Positions 1-6,600 of a stretch of DNA of 15,701 bases are shown piece after piece. The position numbers were made by a program, and so were the translations under genes. This DNA is from CAYRGS01 sp964423875 (GTDB lineage Bacteria; UBA8248; JACPRG01; G963555815). Positions within the stretch are counted from its first letter, which is position 1. The number at the start of each line of letters is the position of its first letter. The stretch is from the NCBI GenBank assembly GCA_964423875.1, contig CAYRGS010000086.1, positions 1 through 15,701 on the forward strand, read 5' to 3'. Below the pieces are notes generated by a model that worked only from the letters and a program-made list of their open reading frames with translations, was not told the DNA's origin and did not search any database.

Positions 1-27
1 GGCGTTATCACGGACATCAACGAGTAA
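1..27 (+). CDS. tuf: Elongation factor Tu, C-terminal end (partial, first tuf copy)
   Basis: Only eight codons and a TAA stop are in the window, reading GVITDINE. This fits the C-terminal beta-barrel end of EF-Tu, which usually finishes with a Gly-Val-Val/Ile-Thr-x-Ile-x-Glu type tail. The main support is position: tuf directly upstream of rpmG, tRNA-Trp, secE and nusG is a very common bacterial arrangement. EF-Tu delivers aminoacyl-tRNA to the ribosomal A site. If correct, the genome has two tuf genes about 15.4 kb apart, because another begins at 15407. The asparagine before the last residue is not the usual Ile or Leu. With so few residues the call rests mostly on synteny. Confidence 0.65.
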   Translation, partial: GVITDINE

Positions 28-30
28 CCC

Positions 31-46
31 TCCGGCCAATGCCGGA
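31..46 (+). other. Small hairpin between tuf and rpmG
   Basis: TCCGGC (31-36) and GCCGGA (41-46) form a perfect 6-bp stem with a CAAT loop, starting 3 bases after the tuf stop. No T-run follows, so it is not a standard Rho-independent terminator. It may stabilise the 3' end of the tuf message or mark a processing point before rpmG. The role is inferred only from position. Confidence 0.4.
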
Positions 47-74
47 TCTGGATGGGCCGAACGGAGTGAATTGA

Positions 75-224
75 ATGCGCGTGATTGTGTCCCTGGCATG
101 CGAAACATGCAAGCGGCGAAACTATTCGACGACGAAGAACAAGCAGAAGACCCCGGACCGCCTCGAATTCAAGAAGTACTGCCGGAGCTGCAGGCGGCAC
201 ACCCCTCATCGCGAGACGAGGTAA
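75..224 (+). CDS. rpmG: 50S ribosomal protein L33, zinc-ribbon form (49 aa)
   Basis: ATG at 75 opens a 49-aa, strongly basic protein ending at TAA 222-224, a normal length for bacterial L33. It has two CxxC knuckles (C9/C12 and C36/C39), the zinc-binding C+ form of L33. Between them lies the family's typical Arg/Tyr/Thr/Lys-rich stretch (RRNYSTTKNK). L33 sits on the large subunit near the E-site tRNA. A GGAG at 63-66 lies 8 bases before the ATG. The position between tuf and tRNA-Trp/secE is standard for rpmG. Because this form needs zinc, some bacteria pair it with a zinc-free paralogue under Zur control, but nothing in the window shows this here. Identification is secure from length, motifs and synteny. 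Confidence 0.93.
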   Translation: MRVIVSLACETCKRRNYSTTKNKQKTPDRLEFKKYCRSCRRHTPHRETR

Positions 225-296
225 CCGGCCCGTTCCGGAATTGTTGTGCGTCCGCGCGAATCCGGGACGGCGTGAGGCTGAAGAACTTCTATCGGA

Positions 297-373
297 AGGC
301 CAGTAGCTCGAACTGGTAGAGCATCGGTCTCCAAAACCGAGGGTTGGGGGTTCGAATCCCTCCTGGCCTGCCA
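297..373 (+). tRNA. trnW: tRNA-Trp (anticodon CCA), with encoded 3' CCA
   Basis: A complete cloverleaf can be folded. The acceptor stem AGGCCAG (297-303) pairs with CTGGCCT (363-369), followed by discriminator G370 and encoded CCA 371-373. The D arm is GCTC/GAGC. The anticodon stem TCGGT/ACCGA encloses the loop CTCCAAA with anticodon CCA at 331-333. The T arm GGGGG/CCCTC (one G-T pair) encloses TTCGAAT. CCA reads the tryptophan codon UGG. Placement between rpmG and secE is a widely conserved arrangement, so the tRNA is probably cut out of a longer transcript. That would leave a 36-base leader in front of secE. Confidence 0.97.
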
Positions 374-409
374 TTCCTGAACCATCCGGATCATGGGCCC
401 TGCGGGAAT

Positions 410-613
410 ATGGAAAAAATCTCCGTTTTTTATAGGCAGTCGGTGGATTTCCTCCGGGACGTTCGGTCCGAGGTGAAAAAGGTTACTTGGCCGACTCGAA
501 AGGAAGCGCTTGCCTCAACGGGGGTTGTGATTATCGCCGTGATGATTGTCGCGGTTTATTTGGGCCTCGTCGATCTGGGATTTTCCAAACTGGTGGGAAG
601 CATCATTAAATGA
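410..613 (+). CDS. secE: Preprotein translocase subunit SecE, single-helix type (67 aa)
   Basis: SecE clamps the two halves of SecY in the inner-membrane SecYEG channel. The 67-aa product has an amphipathic N-terminal helix with the conserved surface motif EVKKVTWPTRKE (21-32), followed by one hydrophobic segment at about 37-58. This is the minimal one-helix SecE of most bacteria, not the three-helix enterobacterial form. I chose ATG 410 because no other usual start codon lies between the tRNA end and this point. Its Shine-Dalgarno is poor: the only GGGA (404-407) is almost touching the ATG. The stop TGA (611-613) overlaps the nusG ATG as ATGA, implying translational coupling. The identification is firm. 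Confidence 0.95.
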   Translation: MEKISVFYRQSVDFLRDVRSEVKKVTWPTRKEALASTGVVIIAVMIVAVYLGLVDLGFSKLVGSIIK

Positions 614-1371
614 TTCAGGAGCCCACGACCCCGGAAACGGATCAAGAAGCCGCCGAGCGCCCGGACGCGCCGGAACCTCCCGAGGCGGAGACCGCGGCGC
701 AAACCGCGGAACCCCCGGTGGCTGAAGAAACCGAGGCGCCCGCGCGTACGGAGGAATCCGCAACGCCCGAGGCAACCGAAAAATCGGATGCAGAGGAAGC
801 CGCCGCGCCCGCGGAAACGGAAGAATCGGAGGTCGACGACGACCCCGACAAAAAATGGTACGTCATCCACACCTATTCGGGGTATGAGTCCAAGGTGAAG
901 GCCGCTATCGAGGAGCGTCTTCAGGCGTCCCCCCTGACGGAGTTGTTCGGCGCGATCCTCGTCCCGACCGAGGATGTGGTGGAGATGCGGGGCGGCCGGC
1001 GGAGGGTGACCTCGCGCAAGTATTACCCCGGCTACATCCTGATCCAGATGACGATGAACACCGATACTTGGTACCTCGTCAAGAACACGCCGAAGGTGAC
1101 GGGGTTTTTGGGGGGGACGAACGACCCCACTCCCCTGAATGAGGCGGAAGTCCAGAAGCTCCTGGGGCAGATGCGGGGTGAACAGACCGCCAAGCCGAAG
1201 GTAGAGTTCGAGGAGGGCGAGAATCTCCGTGTGGTCGACGGCCCCTTCGTCAACTTCTCCGGGGTCGTCGAAGCGGTCAACCACGAGCGGGGCAAGGTGC
1301 GGATCATGGTGACCATTTTCGGGCGGCCGACGCCTGTGGAGCTGGAATTTCTCCAGGTGGAAAAGATCTGA
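610..1371 (+). CDS. nusG: Transcription elongation/antitermination factor NusG with acidic N-terminal extension (253 aa)
   Basis: NusG binds RNA polymerase, suppresses pausing, and links it to Rho or to the ribosome. Residues from about 82 form the NGN domain (KKWYVIHTYSGYE, then RKYYPGYILI at the polymerase-binding face). The C-terminal KOW domain carries VVDGPFVNFSG and FGRPTPVELEF. The core is about 172 aa, the normal size for the family. The unusual part is residues 1-80, a low-complexity Pro/Glu/Ala/Thr stretch with by my count 28 acidic and 3 basic residues, ending in DDDPD; it is probably disordered. ATG 610 overlaps the secE stop (ATGA), which supports this start and makes the extension part of the translated protein. 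An in-frame GTG at residue 37 is a less likely alternative. Confidence 0.95.
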   Translation: MIQEPTTPETDQEAAERPDAPEPPEAETAAQTAEPPVAEETEAPARTEESATPEATEKSDAEEAAAPAETEESEVDDDPDKKWYVIHTYSGYESKVKAAIEERLQASPLTELFGAILVPTEDVVEMRGGRRRVTSRKYYPGYILIQMTMNTDTWYLVKNTPKVTGFLGGTNDPTPLNEAEVQKLLGQMRGEQTAKPKVEFEEGENLRVVDGPFVNFSGVVEAVNHERGKVRIMVTIFGRPTPVELEFLQVEKI

Positions 1372-1375
1372 CGTC

Positions 1376-1391
1376 CGGAGGCCCGCCTCCG
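1376..1391 (+). promoter_or_regulatory. Hairpin before rplK, candidate L1 autoregulatory site
   Basis: CGGAGG (1376-1381) and CCTCCG (1386-1391) form a 6-bp stem with loop CCCG, between the nusG stop and the rplK Shine-Dalgarno GAAGGA (1402-1407). L1 represses the L11-L1 operon in E. coli by binding an mRNA site just upstream of rplK that mimics its 23S rRNA site. This 42-base gap is the equivalent place here. The inverted repeat is seen directly; its binding role is inference. Confidence 0.35.
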
Positions 1392-1413
1392 CGCGCATGG
1401 TGAAGGAACCGAC

Positions 1414-1839
1414 ATGGCCAAGCTAGTCGCAACGACCCTGAAGCTTCAGGTTCCCGCTGGACAGGCCTCGCCCTCGCCTCCGGTGGGTCCCGCGCTGGGA
1501 CAGCACGGCGTGAACATCATGGAATTTTGCAAGACCTTCAACGCCCAGACCCAGGGGCAGGAAGGCACGATCATCCCGGTGGTCTTGACGGTTTACGCCG
1601 ACCGGTCCTTCTCATTCGTGACGAAATCGCCGCCGGCCTCTATCTTGTTGAAGCAGGCGGCCGGTATCGTGAAGGGATCGGGCGAGCCGCACCGGGAAGA
1701 GGTGGGCCAGGTCAGCCGTGAGCAGGTCCGGAAAATCGCCGAACGGAAGCAGGAAGACCTGAACGCGGGCGACATGGAAGCGGCGATGCGGATCATCGAA
1801 GGGACCGCCCGCAGCATGGGCATCAAGGTGGAGAGCTGA
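1414..1839 (+). CDS. rplK: 50S ribosomal protein L11 (141 aa)
   Basis: L11 binds the GTPase-associated region of 23S rRNA at the base of the L12 stalk and helps EF-G and EF-Tu function and RelA activation. The 141-aa length is that of E. coli-type L11. The N-terminal domain has the proline-rich switch SPPVGPALGQHGVNIMEFCK (21-40), and VLTVYADRSFSFVTKSPPAS follows. The C-terminal rRNA-binding domain ends with IIEGTARSMGIKVES. Lys3 and Lys40, equivalents of sites methylated by PrmA in E. coli, are present. ATG 1414 is preceded by GAAGGA at 1402-1407 with 6-base spacing. rplA starts 5 bases after the stop, so the two are probably translationally coupled as in E. coli. Confidence 0.98.
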   Translation: MAKLVATTLKLQVPAGQASPSPPVGPALGQHGVNIMEFCKTFNAQTQGQEGTIIPVVLTVYADRSFSFVTKSPPASILLKQAAGIVKGSGEPHREEVGQVSREQVRKIAERKQEDLNAGDMEAAMRIIEGTARSMGIKVES

Positions 1840-1844
1840 ACGAG

Positions 1845-2549
1845 ATGGCAAACCCGGGGAAACGCTATTCCGCGGCCAACGGGAAGATCGACCGGTCGAA
1901 GCGGTATGAGCTGGCCGATGCCCTGGAGCTGGCGCGGTCGCTGGCGGGCACGAAGTTCAACGAGACCGTCGAGGTCGCCGTGAAACTGGGGGTTGACCCC
2001 CGGAAGTCCGATCAGATGGTCCGCGGCAGCGTCGTCCTCCCCCGTGGACTCGGAAAGTCCGTTCGGGTCCTGGTCTTCGCGAAGGGGGAGAAAGAAAAGG
2101 AGGCCCGAGACGCGGGGGCCGACCATGTCGGGGGCGAGGACATGGCGGCGCGGATCGGGGAGGGATGGCTGGACTTCGAGAGCGTGGTCGCCACCCCCGA
2201 CATGATGGCCGTCGTCGGGAAGCTGGGGAAGATCCTGGGCCCCCGTGGCCTGATGCCCAACCCCAAGTCGGGGTCGGTGTCCTTTGACGTCGCGCGGATG
2301 GTGCGGGACACCAAGGCCGGCAAGGTCGATTTTCGCGTCGACAAGGCGGGCATCGTTCACGCGCCGCTCGGGAAGGCCGATTTCGATGCGAGCGCCCTAC
2401 TCGAGAACGCCGGGGCATTGTTGGAGTCGATTCAGCGTCTCAGGCCCGCTTCGGCCAAGGGCGCGTACATTCGGGGGATGTCGATTTCGACCACCATGAG
2501 TCCGGGAATCAAGGTAGACCACCAGGCGGTGGCGGCGGCTTACCGATAA
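1845..2549 (+). CDS. rplA: 50S ribosomal protein L1 (234 aa)
   Basis: L1 forms the mobile L1 stalk that guides deacylated tRNA out of the E site. It is also the translational repressor of its own operon in E. coli. The 234-aa product matches the family length and carries VVLPRGLGKSVRV in the first half, then the signature ATPDMMAVVGKLGKILGPRG followed by LMPNPKSG. It ends with KGAYIRGMSISTTMSPGI, as expected. ATG 1845 lies 5 bases after the rplK stop, with GGAG at 1830-1833 inside the end of rplK, a little distant for a Shine-Dalgarno. Only 37 bases separate its stop from rplJ, with no promoter visible in that gap. Confidence 0.98.
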   Translation: MANPGKRYSAANGKIDRSKRYELADALELARSLAGTKFNETVEVAVKLGVDPRKSDQMVRGSVVLPRGLGKSVRVLVFAKGEKEKEARDAGADHVGGEDMAARIGEGWLDFESVVATPDMMAVVGKLGKILGPRGLMPNPKSGSVSFDVARMVRDTKAGKVDFRVDKAGIVHAPLGKADFDASALLENAGALLESIQRLRPASAKGAYIRGMSISTTMSPGIKVDHQAVAAAYR

Positions 2550-2586
2550 CGTTCAATAACGTCCGAACCCGGGAGGGAGCAACACG

Positions 2587-3108
2587 GTGGCGACAGCGGC
2601 CAAAGAGAAAAAGGTGGTGGAGGTCCGGGAGCGTTTCGAGAAAACCCGGGGCGCCATTCTGGCGGATTTCCGGGGCCTGAACGTTTCGGAGATCACAGAG
2701 CTGCGGCGGGCGCTCAAGGCGAATCAGGCCGAGATGCAGGTGGTCAAGAACCGCTTGGTCCGCCTGGCGATTCAGGACACGCCTTTCTCGATTCTGGAGA
2801 AGGAGTTCCAGGGTCCGACCGCCGTGATGTTCTGCGATGGGGAGATGATAGAGCCGGCCCGGGAGCTGTCGAAGTTCGCCGCGGCCCATCCGGCCTTGGA
2901 GATCAAGTGCGGGGTGTTCGACGGCAACCTGATCGACGGCTCGGAGGTGGAGCGGATTGCGAAGCTGCCCCCGCGCGAGGTTTTGCTGGCCCAGTTGTTC
3001 GGGACCCTCCAGGGCCCCATCACGGGGCTGGTCCGGGCGCTGAACGGGGTGTTGGTCAATTTGGTCATGACGCTCTCGGCCATCCGGGATCAAAAAAGCG
3101 GATCCTAA
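2587..3108 (+). CDS. rplJ: 50S ribosomal protein L10 (173 aa, GTG start)
   Basis: L10 anchors L7/L12 dimers to the ribosome and, as the L10-L12 complex, represses its own mRNA in several bacteria. The 173-aa protein begins MATAAKEKKVVEVRERFEK and contains the family-typical blocks ADFRGLNVSEITELRRALK and VVKNRLVRLAI. The C-terminal helix that binds L12 dimers follows (GPITGLVRALNGVLVNLVMT). The start is GTG at 2587, preceded by GGAGG at 2572-2576 with about 10 bases spacing; no ATG gives a plausible N-terminus. The preceding intergenic gap of 37 bases is too short to hold a full L10 leader of the E. coli or Bacillus kind, unless it extends back into rplA. Confidence 0.97.
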   Translation: MATAAKEKKVVEVRERFEKTRGAILADFRGLNVSEITELRRALKANQAEMQVVKNRLVRLAIQDTPFSILEKEFQGPTAVMFCDGEMIEPARELSKFAAAHPALEIKCGVFDGNLIDGSEVERIAKLPPREVLLAQLFGTLQGPITGLVRALNGVLVNLVMTLSAIRDQKSGS

Positions 3109-3123
3109 CGGCCGGGAAAAGTG

Positions 3124-3148
3124 GTCCGGCGAAGGCCGGGCGCCGGAC
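3124..3148 (+). promoter_or_regulatory. Perfect 8-bp hairpin between rplJ and rplL
   Basis: GTCCGGCG (3124-3131) and CGCCGGAC (3141-3148) are exact reverse complements separated by 9 bases (AAGGCCGGG). The 3' arm ends 3 bases before the rplL Shine-Dalgarno GGAG (3152-3155). No T-run follows, so it is not a terminator. L12 is needed in four to six copies per L10. Intercistronic structure here could block coupling, protect the rplL message or set a cleavage site, allowing independent strong initiation at rplL. The structure is plain in the sequence; the function is inferred. Confidence 0.55.
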
Positions 3149-3163
3149 AACGGAGAAAGATTG

Positions 3164-3547
3164 ATGAGCACAATCACGCAAGAAGACCTCATGTCCCACA
3201 TCGAAAGCATGTCGGTCCTGGATCTGGCCGATCTCGTCAAGGCCCTGGAGGAGAGGTTCGGGGTGTCCGCGGCCGGGATGATGATGGCCGCCGCGCCCGC
3301 CGCCGGCGGAGGGGAGGCCGAGGCCGAAGCCGAGCAGACGGAGTTCAAGGTGACCCTGACGAGCATTGGTGGCCAGAAGATCGCCGTCATCAAGGCCGTC
3401 CGGTCCTTGACGGGTCTGGGGCTTAAAGAGGCCAAGGAGCTGGTGGACGCGACGCCCCGGGTGGTGAAGGAGGGGGTTCCGAAAGACGAGGCCGACGGGA
3501 TCCTGAAAGAGCTGACCGAAGCCGGAGCGGAAGCCCAGATCAGCTGA
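3164..3547 (+). CDS. rplL: 50S ribosomal protein L7/L12 (127 aa)
   Basis: L7/L12 forms the flexible stalk that recruits and activates translational GTPases. The 127-aa protein has the three expected parts. These are an N-terminal dimerisation domain (about 1-35, IESMSVLDLADLVKALEERF), an Ala/Gly/Glu hinge (about 36-60, with a Met triplet and AAAPAAGGG), and a C-terminal domain including EFKVTLTSIGGQKIAVIKAV and then GLGLKEAKELVD. I place the start at ATG 3164, not the TTG directly before it, because GGAG at 3152-3155 lies 8 bases upstream and L12 proteins begin this way. The last residues (GAEAQIS) differ from the common Val-Glu-Val-Lys ending. It precedes rpoBC by 73 bases, the usual neighbour. 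Confidence 0.98.
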   Translation: MSTITQEDLMSHIESMSVLDLADLVKALEERFGVSAAGMMMAAAPAAGGGEAEAEAEQTEFKVTLTSIGGQKIAVIKAVRSLTGLGLKEAKELVDATPRVVKEGVPKDEADGILKELTEAGAEAQIS

Positions 3548-3571
3548 TCGCGCATCACAGCGGTTTTTTGT

Positions 3572-3593
3572 CCGGGCTCGAGCCGGGCCTTTG
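3572..3593 (+). terminator. Weak attenuator-like hairpin between rplL and rpoB
   Basis: CCGG (3572-3575) and CCGG (3583-3586) around GCTCGAG can form a short stem, followed by GCCTTTG and more T-rich sequence to about 3597. A T-run (3564-3569) precedes it rather than follows it. E. coli has a partial terminator in the rplL-rpoB gap that lowers polymerase synthesis relative to ribosomal proteins; this sits in the same place. The stem is only 4 bp with a poor T-tract, so this is a low-confidence attenuator call. Confidence 0.25.
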
Positions 3594-3620
3594 TCTTCTG
3601 GTCCCGAATAGGGGTGGAGA

Positions 3621-6600
3621 ATGGCGAAAGAGAGAAACCGGGGCAATGGAGAAGACGGGCGAATCAACTTTGGAAAAAGCCTGTCGGTCGTCGAAATTCC
3701 CAACCTGATCGAAATTCAGCTTGTGTCCTACGAGCGGTTCCTGCAATCCAAGGTCCCGCCTTCCGAGCGGGAGAACGAGGGCCTGGAAAACGTTTTCCAA
3801 AGCGTTTTCCCCATCAGCGACTTCAACGAAACGGCCTTCCTGAACTTCGTGGGTTACGAGATCGGGTCCTGGATGTCGAAGTCGGGCGAGTTCAAGGGCC
3901 TGGGCGGGCCGGGCGTGGTGGACCCCAAGTCCCAGGAGCCGCTTACGTACCGCCCCAGGCACGATATGGAGGAGTGCCGCGAGCGGGGGATGACGTACAG
4001 CGACCCCCTTCGCGTCATCGTTCAGCTGGTTTTGACGGAAAAGGGTCTCGACGGTGAACCCGTCGTCAAGGACATCAAAGAGCAGAAGGTCTATCTGGGC
4101 GAAATCCCCATGATGACCGAGAACGGGACCTTCATCATCAACGGGACCGAGCGGGTCGTCGTCAGCCAGATGCACCGCTCGCCCGGGGTCTTCTTCAGCC
4201 GGGACAGCGGGCCGATTCACAGCGGAAAGCACTTGTTCGCCGCCCGGGTCATCCCTTACCGGGGATCCTGGCTGGATTTTGAGTTCGACTCCAAGGACAT
4301 CCTCTACGTCCGAATCGACCGGCGGCGCAAGCTGCCCGCCACCACCCTGTTGCGAGCCCTGGGGTTGGACACCGAGGAGATCTTGGCGGCCTTCTATTCC
4401 CCGGAAGAGATCAACGCCGACCCCAAGTCGGGGGGGTTCAAGAAGAAGATCTCCGAGTTCCTCGTGGGTCAGCGCGCCACGGAGGACCTGGTGGATCCGG
4501 ATTCGGGGGACCCCTTGACCAAGGTGGGCCGGAAGATCACCCGGAAGGCCTACGAGCGGATGGAGGCGCTCAAGCTCTCATCGGTCGAAATGGATCCCGA
4601 AGGCCTTCTCGAACGCGCGGCCGCCCGGAGCATCGTCAACGAGGAAACGGGCGAGGTGATCCTCGAGGCCGGAGAGCCCATCACGCCGGATGTCCTGGAG
4701 GCCGTCGCCGAAGCCAAGGTCCGGAAATTCTACATCATCCATCAGGCCGAATCCGGGTTCGACGCGACCATTCTCGCAACTCTGAAGATCGATAAGGTCG
4801 ACAGCCCCGAGGACGCCCTGATCGAGATTTACAAGCGGCTTCGGCCGGGCGATCCCCCCACGCGGGAAACCGCGCGAGCCTTGTTCGATAACCTCTTCCT
4901 GAACTCCAAACGCTACGACCTTTCGCGGATCGGGAGGATGAAGATCAACTCGAAGCTGGCGCTCTCGCTTCCGCTGAGCCAGCGGACCCTGACGCAGGAG
5001 GACGTGGTGAAGACCATGGTCTACCTGGTCGGGCTGCGCTCGGCCCAGGGGATGGTGGACGACATTGATCACCTGGGAAACCGGCGGGTACGGTCCGTGG
5101 GCGAGTTGTTGGAGAACCAGTTCCGAATCGGGCTGGTTCGGATGGAGCGGGCCATCCGGGAGCGGATGAGCATCATCGACCTGGAATCTGCCATGCCCCA
5201 TGACCTCATCAACGCCAAGCCCATCGCCGCGGCCATCAAGGAGTTCTTCGGCAGCGCCCAGCTCTCGCAGTTCATGGACCAGACGAACCCGCTGTCCGAG
5301 CTGACGCACAAGCGGCGCCTGTCGGCCCTGGGTCCCGGCGGGTTGACCCGTGAGCGGGCCGGTTTCGAGGTCCGCGACGTGCACCAGACCCATTACGGCC
5401 GGATCTGCCCCATCGAGACACCCGAGGGGCCGAACATCGGCCTGATCGCGTCGTTGAGCACCTACGCCCGGGTCAGCGAGTTCGGGTTTATCGAGACCCC
5501 TTACCGGAAGGTCGAGAACGGGCGCGTCTCGGACAAGGTGGAGTTTTTAACGGCCATCGACGAGGATAAATGCACCATCGCCCAGGCCAACGCCCCCATC
5601 AACAAGGGCGGGAAGTTCATCAACGACCTGGTCTCGTGTCGGACGGGGGGCGAGTTCGTGATGGCGTCGCCGGACGAAGTGGGTTACATGGATGTCTCCC
5701 CCAAGCAGTTGGTGAGCGTGGCCACCTCGCTCATCCCGTTTCTGGAGAACGACGACGCCAACCGCGCTCTGATGGGGTCCAACATGCAGCGCCAGGCCGT
5801 TCCCCTGCTCCGCCCGGAGGCCCCCCTCGTCGGAACTGGGATGGAAGGCATCGCGGCGATGGATTCCGGGGCCGTTATTCTGGCCCAGACGGACGGGGAG
5901 GTGGTGGACGTGGAGGCCTCCCGGATCGTCGTCCGGACCCAGGACAGCCGGAAAAAGGGCTCCACCCAAGGGCCCGGGGTCAATATTTACAACCTGACCA
6001 AGTACCGGCGGTCCAACCAGAACACCTGTTTCAACCACCAGCCCATCGTGAAGCTCGGCCAGAAGGTCAAGAAGGGGCAAGTCTTGGCGGACGGGCCGGC
6101 CACCGAACGGGGCGAATTGGCCTTGGGAAGAAACGTTCTGGTTGCCTTCATGCCGTGGCGCGGCTACAACTTTGAGGACGCCATTGTCATCAGCGAAAAG
6201 GTCGTCAAGGAGGACATCTACACCTCCATCCACATCGAGGAATTCGAAGTGGAAGCCCGCGACACCAAGCTGGGCAAGGAAGAGGTCACCCGGGACATAC
6301 CCAATGTGGGCGAAGAGACCCTCAAGGACCTGGATGACAGCGGGGTCGTCCGCATCGGCGCCAAGGTCGGAGCCGGGTCCATCCTGGTCGGCAAGGTCAC
6401 CCCGAAGGGCGAAACCCAGCTCAGCCCGGAAGAAAAGCTCCTCAAGGCCATCTTCGGCGAGAAGGCCGGCGATGTGCGGGACACCTCCCTGACCGTCCCG
6501 CCGGGCGTCGAGGGGACGGTGGTGGACGTGAAGGTCTTCTCCCGGCGCGGGGTGGACAAGGACGTCCGCGCCGTCGCCATCGAAGAGGACGAGGTCGCCA

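Noticed and set aside
225..296. A promoter for tRNA-Trp and secE in the gap after rpmG
   Set aside because: The stretch is GC-rich and I found no -35/-10 pair of acceptable quality. Transcription from upstream of tuf is the simpler reading.
556..1398. A 280-codon minus-strand frame opposite nusG, rich in Arg, Gly, Leu and Phe
   Set aside because: It is the mirror of the Glu/Ala/Pro-rich NusG extension and core. There is no plausible ribosome binding site, domain or independent context.
5250..5330. Rifampicin-resistance changes in rpoB
   Set aside because: The key pocket residues match the sensitive E. coli sequence. The only difference noted is Thr at the N518 equivalent, which I do not know as a resistance change.
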